Part shown: positions 9,133 through 19,638 of the stretch, in pieces
How positions within the stretch are numbered: the stretch's first letter is position 1
How the letters are laid out: every line of letters starts with the position of its first letter
Position numbers and translations under genes: made by a program
Notes under the pieces: model-generated
Told to the model about the DNA's origin: nothing
Seen by the model: the letters and a program-made list of their open reading frames with translations, nothing else
Database searches by the model: none
Assembly: GCA_016800925.1 (NCBI GenBank)
Contig: JABCPU010000734.1
Span: 1-28,193 of the forward strand
Direction: 5' to 3'
Origin: Suillus spraguei
Lineage: Eukaryota > Basidiomycota > Agaricomycetes > Boletales > Suillaceae
Length of the DNA: 28,193 nt

Positions 9133-11343
9133 CTAAGCTTGATTTCCTTTTTGCTTGGTGCTAAGTGCAAAATTAATTCGGAGCTCCACGGAGACAAAGA
9201 ATGTCAATTTACCCTTCTTGATATTGATTTCATATAAATCCATTGCCGCAGGATCCCTGATTCTCTTGGACTGAGCGACCATCTCGCTGGCTAACCATTG
9301 TGACTTTAAATTGCCAGGTGCAGCTTCATCAAGTCTGTTGAAAGCCTTGCCACTTTCGGCGATGCCATTCTTTGCCAGCTTGTATTTCCGGCAAAGAGTC
9401 CTTTTCATGCAGATCATCTTGCAGAAATTGGAATCGTTCATCTGATAATCAAGACATTCCTTTTGGTGCGGAGATGACATTCCCTGAGCGGCAGGGGAAA
9501 TCAGGTTGAGACATGCCCATAGGGTCTCCATGATCTCTCCATCAATCCGGCCAATGCCTTCAATAAAATTTGAAGCATATTGGACATAGCAACTGTCCTG
9601 ATGTCCATGCACATGCCACAACCCGATTCCAGGAATGATGGTCAGTTCCGGCACCATGTCAAGGTATTGGCTTCGATCCACCTGAACATGAAAGTGCTTG
9701 TTGTATTGACAGTTGATGTCATAGAAGGTGACAGCCCTGGTAATGCCTTCCATGTTGTGCTGGGCAGCCTCACAAAGGGTGTAGTCCATGTTCATTTGTC
9801 TGCAAATGATGCATGGTCAACTAGTGAATGTCGAATGGCATGTTTGACTTGCCTTTCCCCTTTCTGAAAATTAACCATTGAGTGAGGGACAAAGCACCCA
9901 TGCTGGGCGCAGGCAACTCCCCCGATTCCTGTGGACTCGAGCTTATGCCACGCCACATTTGCTTGATTTACTGCCTGGTGATTGTTGCAGCTTGATTTTT
10001 CCACCATGTCAGCAGCCTCTGCAAGATGCATTTTATACCTGTCCTTTCCGACCATGAATCCAAGCCCATCTGAAAGCCAAACTTCATCAAGGGGATTAAT
10101 GGGATGCAGGTGTTCAGCTTTGAAATTTTTGTCCATCACAAATGACTGGGTGTATTTCCAGCTTGGAGTTCTTATCATCGCCGAGTTCACTTTGGTATTG
10201 AAGAGGACTCACTCATCAAGTAATTCATCCCCTGACAAAGATACATTAATCCCAGGCTGAGGACATGCCGGGCAAAATAATGCAAGATCTCCTGCGTTCA
10301 GGATGTCAGAACGATGGCCATAGCCATGCCATTTCATGGTCTTCAACTGCCTCCACTGTCGAGCGACTCTCATGAGCTCTCTGTATCGATCCTTGCCATG
10401 GCCTTTGTCAACATAATGTCCTTTAGATGAAGCATGAATAGCATTACCAGAACAAGGTGTGGAAACATGCTTGAGGTCATTCACCGGAGCTTACTGTAAT
10501 AGTTCATCGTGGAGGTGCCACATTCAAGGTTGTCCAATAGAAAATCATCCAGCACTCTGAAGGTAAACATGGTCTTCGGCCTGTTAAACAATGCAGGGAA
10601 AAATCCATGCCAAAACATTTGAATGTTCAGACTCATGGCATTTGGACAATCACAGCATCGAACCTCAAGGCGGTGAACTCCGGACTTGTCAATGATGACC
10701 ATGGTGTTTTCCTTCAGCTGGAAATCAGGTCCTGACACAGATGGAGGATCTTCGGGCTCAAGCTGGTCTTCAGGTTCATCTCCTTCAAACAAATCCCACC
10801 TATCTGTGAGCACGGGACATTGTTTGCCATCATGCCCGAGGTGTATGGTGAGTCCCACATGAGCGAGACAACTCCGCTCGAAGAATTGACCATTCAATTG
10901 ACTGATCCAGTGGAAAGGATTGCAATGATGTTGACTCCTGCAACAGCCGTGCAATAGAGAGGCTTGCCAAGACAATCTTGACATTTGTAGACCCCATCTT
11001 GGTTGCAGATGATGCATCTCCTGTCTTCTGGTGGAGCTTCTCAATCCAGGAGGTGATGCAGATATGATTCCTGCCTGAGGTAGTCATTTTGACTCTGCAT
11101 TTTTTATATTTAGCTATAGTTTGAATGACACTCCAACATTTAACATGAACTTGCCATGGTTTTTGGGAGTTGCAATGGCTCAAATGAGCCTTGGTCTTGC
11201 TTGTAAGTATTGTCAGGAAAGTCATCCCAAGGAGTGGTGCCTGAACAGGCTGAAGTGTTGGTGATTCTGGGGGAGAGTGAGGCATGGACCTGTAGGCTCG
11301 TCGTCTCATGCTTGCAAGTGGACCTTGACCCAAATCTTTCTAC
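9133..11343 (-). pseudogene. KDZ-family transposase with CxC2-like cysteine cluster
   Basis: From the N-terminus: a Ser/Thr-rich leader (TPWDDFPDN, FEPLQLP); a CxC2-like cluster beginning RRCIICNQDGVYKCQDCL, then HHCNPFHWISQLNGQFFE and an LG-[LI]-H-LGH segment; FFPALFNRPKTMFTFRVLDD; LFCPACPQPGIN; DEVWLSDGLGFMV; then the KDZ core with YDINCQYNKHF, GIGLWHVHGHQDS and FIEGIGRIDGEIMETLW (acidic catalytic residues). KDZ proteins move DNA transposons common in basidiomycetes. Breaks: TGA at 11041-11043 (LLD-stop-EAP, Arg expected), a one-base deletion near 10946 inside the cysteine cluster, TGA at 10209-10211, and a frame change near 9795, where a retained intron of about 49 bases (GTCAAA...TTTGCAG) plus an indel may lie. 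The C-terminus stops earlier than usual. It starts divergently from the gene at 11645. Confidence 0.88.
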
Positions 11344-11644
11344 CTTTGCTGCCCCTTGCTTCTACCCTGTGGGATTTTTGCAATGGGGTGCATCTACCTA
11401 TCTTCATCTTATTTTCTAATGCTAATTTTGCAAGCAAAGCATCTGCTCAGGTGGAATGAATTTTTATTACATTGTGGTGTCATACAGTCCTGCCGACTCA
11501 TTACAAATTTATGTCCATTTATGGCTTCAGGACCAATATAGCTCAATTAAGCTACTGTTAGGCTTTTGTCAAAGTTCAACTTCTGACAATTCGTTCATAC
11601 TTCCACCTTGCTTATCCTTAGCCCATTCTCCAATTTGATTCACC
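11344..11644. promoter_or_regulatory. Divergent intergenic region between KDZ gene and + gene
   Basis: About 300 bases separate the N-terminal exon of the minus-strand transposase from the plus-strand ATG at 11645. Several small frames here have no coding character. It must hold both 5' regions if the two genes were expressed; I see no clear TATA box. The plus ATG has good context (CACCATGG). Confidence 0.4.
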
Positions 11645-13491
11645 ATGGCAAGGACAGGTCATTCCACTCACTCGACTTCTGGCAGAAATAGGGCACGTCA
11701 ACCACAGACACAGAAGCTCACGGAAAACAAAATTTCAGAGTTGAAGAACTACCTTCCTGAGTGGACTGCAGCCAAAAGGGTGAGAAGTGAGGGGTTTCAC
11801 TGCAATTGCCAGGCAGCCAGGTGTTTGCTCCTAAAGTCAACCAAGGACAATGGAAAAAGAGGAAGCAGGTGATGCATCTTCGTTGTGTTGAAAAACTACA
11901 ATTTTAACATCTTATTCTTCCATCAACTCTCAGATGTATAAGATTTGGTTGTTCAACAACAAGAAAAAGAAGGAAAGGAAGGACATGATAAAGTATGGAG
12001 GAAATGGACGCCTAGGATGGTGGTCTACCAGCAGAAGCGTGAAGAGGTGCTAAAGAGGATTGAGGACAAGTCCGGGCAAAGCCAGGAGATCCTGGAATGT
12101 TCAAACATTATCAGGGGGCTGTGAAGAGAGTCATGGCTGAATTGGACGACGACGAGTTGGAGAAGGCAAAAGAAACAGCGGAAGAATGGTCAAACAGCTT
12201 TCCTCCTCTGGAGATACAAGCAGAAGTTGCTCGTAAGAAGGGACTGGCATATATGGAGCACTTTTCGAAAGAGATGTGGAGGCAATGCAGGATGAGAGTT
12301 TTTGTGTTGTCAGCTTGGAAGAATGAACAGGGAGAGGTTCTGTTTGGGATGTAAGTCAATTGCGTCCATCATCGCTGATCTTGGATCTTAATATATGTGT
12401 GCAGGCATGATGATAATGAGGCATTAGGAGATGGGGACAGCTTCATGAAGACGAAGGACTGGGAGGACATTGAGCCAGTATGGCAGGAGTATGCCCAGGA
12501 ACAGTTCGGTGAGTGTTTGAACTTTGGATGCAAGAATGAATTTATTGATCATCACAATGATAGGTGCCAGGCACAGGACGAGGACGACAGGTAAAGGGAG
12601 GTCACAAAAGAGTAGAAAACCAGCTTTCGAACTCAACACAGATGGGATGGGATGCCATTTCTTCCAGACATTACGGAAACAAAACTTGAGGAGAAGAAGG
12701 CCATAGTCAGGGCATTTCTTACATCACACTACAGTGAGTCTTTTGTGGCAACATCCGAGATGTTGTTGAATGCGTGGACACAGGAATATGTTCCGGGAAT
12801 GACAAGCTGTCGTGCCATGGAGTGCCCTCATACAAAGTCAGGATGACTTTGTGGCAAGGAAGTATCTTCCAGCAGATATTGACCTGAAGGAGCCTTCGAA
12901 GTTGCAAAAATGGACACAACAGCCTTGCTCATTTCTGGTATGCTCAGCAGGAAACAGGAAAAGATTCAACATTCCTGTTCAAAGCATGGAAGAACAAAGA
13001 TGGGGACATGGTACCATCTGTGGTATCCGGCAAGTTGCCATCTCATCTGACTCGTAAAGTGAGAATGCAGAAGAGTGGAACTCTCTGAAGGCCCCAGGAT
13101 CCATCAACCAAAGCTGAGAGTGATACCAACAGTGACCCTCATGACAAGGAGGATGACATTGATGATGACTTGGCTGATGGTCATCCCCGCTGAAGAAACC
13201 CAGATGAACAGCACATCCATCTTCAGCACCCAAGGAGACAGAAGTTTCATGTTCAATGCCAAAGCCTCGCCCGGCCAGGCCGGCCAAAACAGGTGCACTT
13301 TTGACATCATGGATGGGCGACCTCCTGGCCAGGTTGACTGAGGAAGTGGAAGAGAGGAACACATCGCCGGAACCAATGAGCATATGGGCAAGAAAGCTGT
13401 GATTGAACCATCCGCAAGGACCACCCAGAGTAAGTCTCAAAAGCCGGTAGAGAGTACACTTCGAGTAACCAGGGCAAGGGGAAGGAAATAA
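11645..13491 (+). pseudogene. Unnamed Agaricomycete family gene, multi-exon, decayed
   Basis: Exon 1 starts MARTGHSTHSTSGRNR. Introns that can be read: 11869-11933, 12351-12404 (GTAAGT), 12509-12563 (GTGAGT) and probably 12734-12783. Conserved-looking blocks are LTENKISELKNYLPEW, NQGQWKKRKQMYKIWLF, the acidic/coiled segment at 12121-12250, RVFVLSAWKNEQGEVLFGMH, DWEDIEPVWQEYAQEQFG, ARKYLPADIDLKEPSKLQK, then FWYAQQETG and MVPSVVSGKLP, ending in a basic TRARGRK tail before TAA 13489-13491. It resembles a large unnamed family in mushroom genomes that I know only by sequence style (RTF-like centre, PVW motif, YLP motif). No catalytic motif is visible. At least four frame changes and two TGA codons (13084-13086 and about 13191) make it a pseudogene. 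Confidence 0.7.
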
Positions 13492-13589
13492 TGTACATAT
13501 ACCAAACTGCCCCCATTTGTATCATATTTTCATCCTTTGTCACACTTCTCAAAACACAGTGTCCCACGTCCCAAATGTTGATTCCCAAG

Positions 13590-13955
13590 CACCGAGTTCC
13601 GGACGAATCCCATCACGAGGTCTGAACCCCGGTATCAATCATTGGTAGTTGGTATTAGACACTAGGGTTTGTGCATCATCTAAAATCAATTGGAAATGTC
13701 ATTGTTATACATGAAAAATTCAGTGGTGAACATGATGTAAGTATGTGAATGAATATCCAAATATTATGAAACCTGATCACCGAGTTCCGGACGAATCCCA
13801 ATCACCGAGTCTGGACCCCAGGAATCAATCATTGGTAGTTGGAATGCAACAATTGGGTGTGTGCATCATCTAAAATCAATTGGAAATGTCATTGTTATAC
13901 ATGAAAAATTCAGTGGTGAACATGATGTAAGTATGTGAATGAATATCCAAATATT
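13590..13955. repeat. Two-copy tandem repeat of about 176 bp
   Basis: Bases 13590-13765 and 13778-13955 are direct copies, separated by 12 bases. The last 100 or so bases (from GTGCATCATCTAAAATCAAT onward) are almost identical; the first 70 are more diverged. No coding potential. Confidence 0.9.
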
Positions 13956-14815
13956 TACATATGGGGTTGATCATCACACTTTTCAATGAGGGTATCTAAT
14001 ACAAGCAGCAATTCAGAGCTCATCTGTTTGGCCCTTTGCAACCTCCGGAGGTCCATATCAGCTCTTCTGAGTTTGTCGGATGTGTCAGCCCAAGCCACTT
14101 GGAATGGTTGGTCGGCCTCGAGGAGTTGATGTACAGTAGGCTCTGGAAGATTGCCATGACGCTGTTGGTAATGCCCAGGTGATCCAGAATTGATTCAACT
14201 TAAAGAAAATTAGCAGAAAGATAAATGATGAACAATTAAATACTCACATTCTGTTTGATCATATGGCCCTAGGGGCATGAACTCCCTAAGCATGGCACGC
14301 AGTTCTTCATTGCTGAGTTCTGGTATGGGGGACTGACGTTTAGGAGGTGTTGCATTCACTTGGGAGATCACATCAACAATAAAAATGAGATGGTATGAAT
14401 GAACTCACCTGGAATTGCTATTCCTGGGATAGCCGGAGCATCAATCTCAACATCAGAACATTCCAGTGCTTCATCACAATCAATAAGATCATTATCAGGC
14501 CCTAGGTACAAGTCCAGATCGTTGAACAAAGGCAGTTCCTCAGACTGAGCCGGGTATAAGTGATCTGGATGGATTGAATGAACATCAAAGTTGGATTATC
14601 TACATGTGAATTGAGAGACCTACCAGGAATGCATCCAAGACATCTGGACCACCTGATGACCCAGAATCATAGTCGATCTCATCATCCGGCCCAAGGTATA
14701 CATCATCACATGCATCTAATAAATGTCCGGTCAATTGGAAGATTTACTGACACAACACATACCTGATGAAATCCGACTCAGTCTCATCATCCGCCCAAGT
14801 ATACATCATCCAGTG
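13955..14815 (-). pseudogene. Small acidic multi-exon gene with repeated YLGPD motif
   Basis: The minus strand holds several exon-like blocks with GT-AG borders. The last, ending TAA at 13957-13955, encodes a helical tail (LLEADQPFQVAWADTS, DKLRRADMDLRRLQRAKQ). Upstream blocks give ELSNEELRAMLREFMPLGPY, preceded by an intron starting GTGAGTTC, and DHLYPAQSEELPLFNDLDLY followed by LGPDNDLIDCDEA. Another gives DDVYLGPDDEIDYDS, and a last, more decayed one DDVYLG. The repeated acidic Y-L-G-P-D units are separated by introns. Splice phases do not all agree, so it is decayed or partly misread. It is divergent from the zinc-cluster gene at 15179. Function unknown; an acidic adaptor or regulator is possible but unproven. 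Confidence 0.5.
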
Positions 14816-14879
14816 CAATCTGTCCATCTCTGGTCAATTGAAAGCTATACTGAAAACACACATACCTAATGAAATCCGG
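14679..14879. repeat. Tandem duplication of an exon-intron unit
   Basis: Bases 14679-14776 and 14784-14879 are diverged direct copies (shared landmarks CTCATCATCC, GTATACATCATC, GGTCAATTG, CATACCT[GA]ATGAAATCCG). Each unit spans a YLG-coding segment and the adjoining intron-like sequence. Confidence 0.8.
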
Positions 14880-14889
14880 GACTCGGTTG

Positions 14890-15178
14890 AGTAATCCACA
14901 TCCATTGATTGTATTCAGTGACCAGAGGTTCATAAAATCTGACTGCTGGTTGAGATCTCATGATGTCTGATCAACTGATCAAACTGATTGATAACTGATA
15001 ACTTCGAAGTTCAACACATGGCTGGCAACGGCCGAAAGTTGAACCATGACCAAACAAAGACAAACAATCACTTATCAAACATCATCCTTCAATTGTCTGG
15101 TTTCTTTTGGAACTTCATCCTAGTGATCACAGATTTCAAACTTATCTCAAGCTGTTCACATCTTTCAAGTCAATCAAA
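14890..15178. promoter_or_regulatory. Divergent intergenic region upstream of zinc-cluster gene
   Basis: Between the small minus-strand gene and the plus-strand ATG at 15179. It contains a run of overlapping TGATCA / CTGATCAA / CTGATTGAT words at 14966-14998 and a pyrimidine-rich leader (CTTATCTCAAGCTGTTCAC) before the ATG, typical of a fungal 5' UTR. No experimental promoter can be inferred. Confidence 0.35.
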
Positions 15179-17302
15179 ATGTCTACTTCAGTTGAAACCT
15201 CTTTGGCCGTCTCAAGGCAACCACTGCTCAGATTGTGGCATCATCTCCAGGCTCGGCTCATGCTGCCGGCACTGGCCAAGCCCACCTTGCTCTGACAGCA
15301 CAAGTCACTAATCTTGTGGTAAGTACCATTCATGTGTTAATTTTACTTTTGGTTTTTCTAAGATCTGGGTAGGCTGAGATTGTCCGGGAGCATGAGAAAG
15401 GGCCTTACATGCCCGGCATCATTGCATCCTGCTCCAAGGAGTTGATGAGAGTCAGGTCCATGACTCCCCGGGTGTGGCCCAACTGGCACAGCATCGGTCA
15501 TGACGACCCCCGGGTGTTGAAACACTCCTGGCGCAGCAAGATTCGCGCCTGGGGCGTTAGGTGACCATTCAGGTGATCTCCCTGTCATGCCTAACCCTTC
15601 CATTGGCCCAATCACTGTGGACCTTCCCTCCCCACCCGTCATCGCCGGCAATGTCGCTGGTTCTTCCACCCACGCCACCTCCGAGCTCCGGGACAAAGGA
15701 AAAGGTAAGGCGGTTGTTGCTGACCCAGAGCCGGAGGTGGAAGGGAGCAGGAAGAGGAAGTCCCCCATGATGTGGACACTCTTCCTCACCTCCGAAGTCG
15801 GCCAAGAAGGGTCGCAAGCGGGTCAAGGCAACTCGCCATGTCAAGCAGAATGTGCTTGTGGAGTCGGAAGATGATGAAGACACAATTGTTCAGGTATGTC
15901 GTCCAGCTCATTGTTTTCATTCTCTCAATTTTCTGTAGCCTATTTCGAGTGGAGTGCCGGCGCTCAACGTTCCCCGGCCTTCCACAATTGGTGTAGGGAC
16001 GCCTCATTCCCCTCGTTCACCACGTTCCCCAAAGAAGCAATTGTTTGGTCCTGCTTCAGTAAGTAATATTTAGTTGTCCGGCACTTGGAAAAATGCTTAT
16101 ATCATCAGCTCATTGCCGGCAGTCCACCCAAGGTGATGGTGAGTCATTCTTTGTCCGGACCTCCCGCCTGTACTTACCCATTGTCAGGCCACCTCCGGCA
16201 GTCGTCCGGAGGTTGTCGAGACCCCCCAGGCAATGTCCAGCACTCCGGCTGAGGAACCTGCAGTCATGGATACAGGTGATATTCTCATTCCCGGCCCAGT
16301 GAGTACTCTAATGAATTCCAATGAGTCCATCAACTAATGGAACCCACAGAACAACCCCTGCCATTATTGCACCCAGGAGAAGTGGCCCTGCGCCACTCGG
16401 TTGGACAGGAGGACCCGTGCCCCATGTTTGTCGTGCGTCCGCTGCGCCACCAAGAAGATCAAATGTGTCCCAGCATCCATGGGATCCCCGCCAAAACGTA
16501 TTCGAGGGAAGTCTACCACCCGGCAGGCTCGCTCCAGGACACCTTCCAGAGCTCCCTCCAATGCGCCGGCTGCCTCGCAGTCCAAAGCCCGAACTCGCAG
16601 TCAATCTCGTGGCCCCTCCGGCACTCCAGCTGTCCCTGCTGTACCACACCCAAGGCACAGTCCCGTGGGCGCAGCAAGACAATCACTGCCCCCAAGACAC
16701 CTGCACCTGCATCAGCTTGTGAGTCACCCCAATTGTCTATGACCATCTGACCTTATCTTTCACTTAGCTATTCCGTCTTCAAGCGCCCCAGTGCCTCGTC
16801 CGGCACTCGATGTGCCCATGCCGGATCTCCATTCCATGGCAATTGCGATTCGGGATGGTGCCGCTCGAATTGCTCTTCTTGAGGCTCGTGTGGCGGAGCA
16901 GGATGGTAAGATTGATACCCTGCAACGCCTCCATGAGGGCCTTCGTCGCAAAGTCATGGACCGGCACCCTTCATTTCCACTTCCCGACTCTCCTGTCAAT
17001 GCAACCTTTTTGCTTGATCAATCTGTCCCCCTGCCATCTCACCCCTCCCATCTGCACTTGCTCCCCTCATTGACTTGGATATGGCAGGAATGGAGCCTCC
17101 ATCTCCGAAAGTCCAGCCTGCATCTATCATTGAGGGTCTCATATTTGAGCTGAGCCAGATTCAGCCTGAGGGTCCACAAACGTCCGGCGAACTTGTGGAC
17201 CCAGATGATCCGGGCAACCTTGTCCCAGAATATGATTCTGATGATATGGATGTTGAGGTGAAGGTTGAACCCTCTGCTGATGAGGGTGAAATGGCTACAT
17301 AA
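15179..17302 (+). pseudogene. Zinc-cluster and coiled-coil protein gene
   Basis: The start MSTSVETS lies in a leader-like context, and introns can be read at 15319-15362, 15894-15938, 16059-16122, 16139-16187, 16299-16349 and 16719-16767. The product has a short N-terminal helical part (EIVREHEKGPYMPGI), a Pro/Ser-rich stretch, basic segments KKGRKRVKATRHVK and SPRSPRSPKKQLFG, then a cysteine cluster PCHYCTQEKWPC and, 11 residues on, CLSCVRCATKKIKC. A Ser/Arg-rich linker, a coiled coil (AARIALLEARVAEQDGKIDT) and an acidic C-terminus ending DEGEMAT before TAA follow. The C-x2-C-x6-C pattern with KKIK resembles half of a fungal Zn2Cys6 DNA-binding domain. A nuclear DNA-binding role is an inference. 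Frameshifts near 15235, 15775 and 17030 break it. Confidence 0.65.
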
Positions 17303-17439
17303 TTGTATGTTCATAGATGTATATACAATGTTTGAATGAATGTCAGTGCTGGATGCCAAGTCCGGAATCCGGAACTGGACAATGGAGATTCACAATTGAT
17401 ATTTCGCGACTTCCGGATATCCGGCTACCTGAAACACAA

Positions 17440-18690
17440 CACACAATTTAAAGAATTTGAAACATCTCTGTCGAGTTACCTTGTGCCGGGTGCCGGGTCA
17501 CATTGTGAAACATATCATTCCATATATCTAAGTGCCGAACCCCGGACCCCAGGACCCTGGAGTTGGGACTCATCACCATGTGACAGATATCGATCCACAT
17601 ATTTGATGTGCTGAACCCCGAACTGGCCGGCAGGAGTTAGAATATGAGGCAATACAAAGATATTGATTTACACATGTTCAGTGCCGAACCCCGAACTCCG
17701 GCACCCGGCACTCGGGACTCGGGCCTTGGAACTTATAACAATGTGAAAGATGTCGATGCACATTTTCTATCACTGACCCCCGAACCCCGGCACCCGGGAG
17801 TTAGAGAAACATGTGAGGCAATACCAAGATATTGATTTACACGTGGGAGTGCCGAACCCCGAACTCCGGCACCCGGCAGTTGGGAATCTGGACTCGGGAC
17901 TCATAACCATGTGAAAGATATTGATCCACATATTTAACCACCCAACCCCGAACCCAGCACCCGCAATGTGAGCAATACAAAGATAGCACATGTGAGTGTA
18001 GAGTCAATGTAGCAATACAAAGATATTGATTTACACATGTTGAATGCCGAACCCCGAACTCCGGCACCAAGCACTTGGGATCGGGATTCAGGACTCAAAA
18101 CAATGTGAAAGATCTTGATCCACATATTTTATGTGCCGAACCCTAACTCCAGCACCCGGCACTCAGGGATCGGGATTCGGAACTCATAAAAATGTGAAAG
18201 ATATTGATCCACATATTTTATGTGCCAAACCCCGAACTCCGGCACCCAGCACTCGGGACTCAGGACTTGGTACTCATAACAATGTGAAAGATATCGATCC
18301 ACATATTTTAACACCAAACCCGAACCCCGCCACCCATGAGTTAGAACCATGTGAGGCAATACAAAGATATTGATTTACACATGTTGAGTGCTGAACCCCG
18401 AACTCCGGCACCCGGGAGTTAGCACAATGTGAGGCATACAATGATATTGATTTAAATGTTGAGTGCCAAACCCTGAACTCTGGCACCCAGCATCGGGATC
18501 GGATTCAGGACTCAAACAATGTGAAAGATCTCAATCCACATATTTTAGTGCGAACCTGAACTCGCACCGACTTGGGACTCGGGACTTGTATCATAATGTA
18601 AGATTTGATCAACATATTGTCAGTGCTGAACCTGAACACAGACCAGCATCGGGACTCGGGACTCAGCACATATACAGTGAACTTCTCCGT
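17440..18690. repeat. Minisatellite array 1, 74-92-bp units
   Basis: About 14 degenerate units, each opening with TGCCGAACCCCGAACTCCGG and a run of ACTCGGG words, then one of two spacers: GTGAAAGATATTGATCCACAT (longer, mostly 86-92-bp units) or GTGAGGCAATACAAAGATA followed by TTGATTTACACATG (shorter, about 75-bp units). Unit starts near 17534, 17608, 17681, 17773, 17849, 17940, 18045, 18131, 18222, 18312, 18388, 18462, 18549 and 18623. Several long open frames here are by-products of the repeat. Confidence 0.92.
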
Positions 18691-19180
18691 ATTATACGAG
18701 TGAACGGACGTGCATAATATCCGTATGATATGGGCCAGCGGACCATGGGCCATGGTAGAAATATCTCGTTGATGAGGATGGGCGGAGGAATATTATTCCG
18801 ATGACAGCGGGTGGGCCATGCAAGGAATATGTAGAGTAGATGAGTGGCGATGTACATGAATATCGGTAGACGGATGGCCGAGGTAGTTGGATATCATGTA
18901 GATGGGTGTATCAAGGTAGATGTGTATCAAATAGACAGGTATGTGAAGGGTACTTGTTATCACATACACGGTGGGCCAGACACATATTAAATTAGACGGT
19001 ATAGACGGTGAGCCGAGAGTGTTATATAAATTTTATTAGACGGGTGGCGAGGGTGTTGTACAGTATTATATTAGATGGTGGGCTGAGGGTGGTATAAAAT
19101 ATAGACGGTGGCCATGTGTATGATAATGGTAGACATACGGAGCTGAGGGAGTTGCATATCATTGAATAAGGAGGTATAAA
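18690..19180. repeat. Degenerate short tandem repeat, GTGGGCC type
   Basis: Irregular units built on TAGACGGTGGGCCGAGGGTG followed by an AT-rich half (TTATATAAAT-like). They recur every 40-60 bases from about 18700 to 19150, much more eroded than the neighbouring minisatellite. No gene. Confidence 0.7.
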
Positions 19181-19289
19181 TCACAGTTACTGAGTTCCCG
19201 GAGCAGCAGGTGCTGTCTTGACATGGCCTTTTGTGACGCTTAGGTTGTCTTGTAGAATGTGGAAACTGGGTGCGAGGCTTGTGTTGCCC

Positions 19290-19455
19290 TACAAGACACC
19301 CAGCTCGACCCCGAAAATCAGATGAAGCATACCAAGTTCCGAGTTCCGAGACCTGGGTCTCGACACATAATTCAGTCAATACGAGACACCAGTTCCGACC
19401 CCCGAAATTTGAGTGAAGCATACCAAGTTCCGGAGTTCCGAACCTGGGTCTGGAC
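19290..19455. repeat. Two-copy repeat, about 90-bp spacing
   Basis: Two direct copies begin near 19296 and 19385: GAGACACC/AAGACACC, TCCGACCCC or TCGACCCC, then CGAAA[AT]T..., GAAGCATACCAAGTTCCG and ACCTGGGTCT. They share vocabulary (GAGTTCCGA, CCCGAA) with the minisatellite but have a distinct unit. Confidence 0.75.
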
Positions 19456-19638
19456 AAATGAATATCAGATATCCAGCACACTTCCAATCATCTGGTATTT
19501 CATTGAGCAATGGATGATAATAAGCTTTGAAAGCCAACATATCCAAGGTTCCTTATCTGATCCTCGCTATCTCCACCCCTTTAACACAAAGTCTGGACAT
19601 CCAGCATTCAGCGTCTGATTTCCCAATATCAACTTCCA

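Noticed and set aside
12979..13440. 153-codon minus-strand frame opposite the 11.6-13.5 kb gene
   Set aside because: The plus strand carries the recognisable family blocks (KNKDGDMVPSVVSGKLP, acidic tail); the minus frame has no features.
16321..16750. Four overlapping frames over the zinc-cluster exon, both strands
   Set aside because: Only the frame giving PCHYCTQEKWPC and CLSCVRCATKKIKC fits the splice borders and cysteine pattern; the others come from GC-rich composition.
17644..18486. Small frames on both strands in array 1
   Set aside because: Same reason: by-products of tandem units such as CCGAACCCCGAACTCC; no start context, domain or splice signals.
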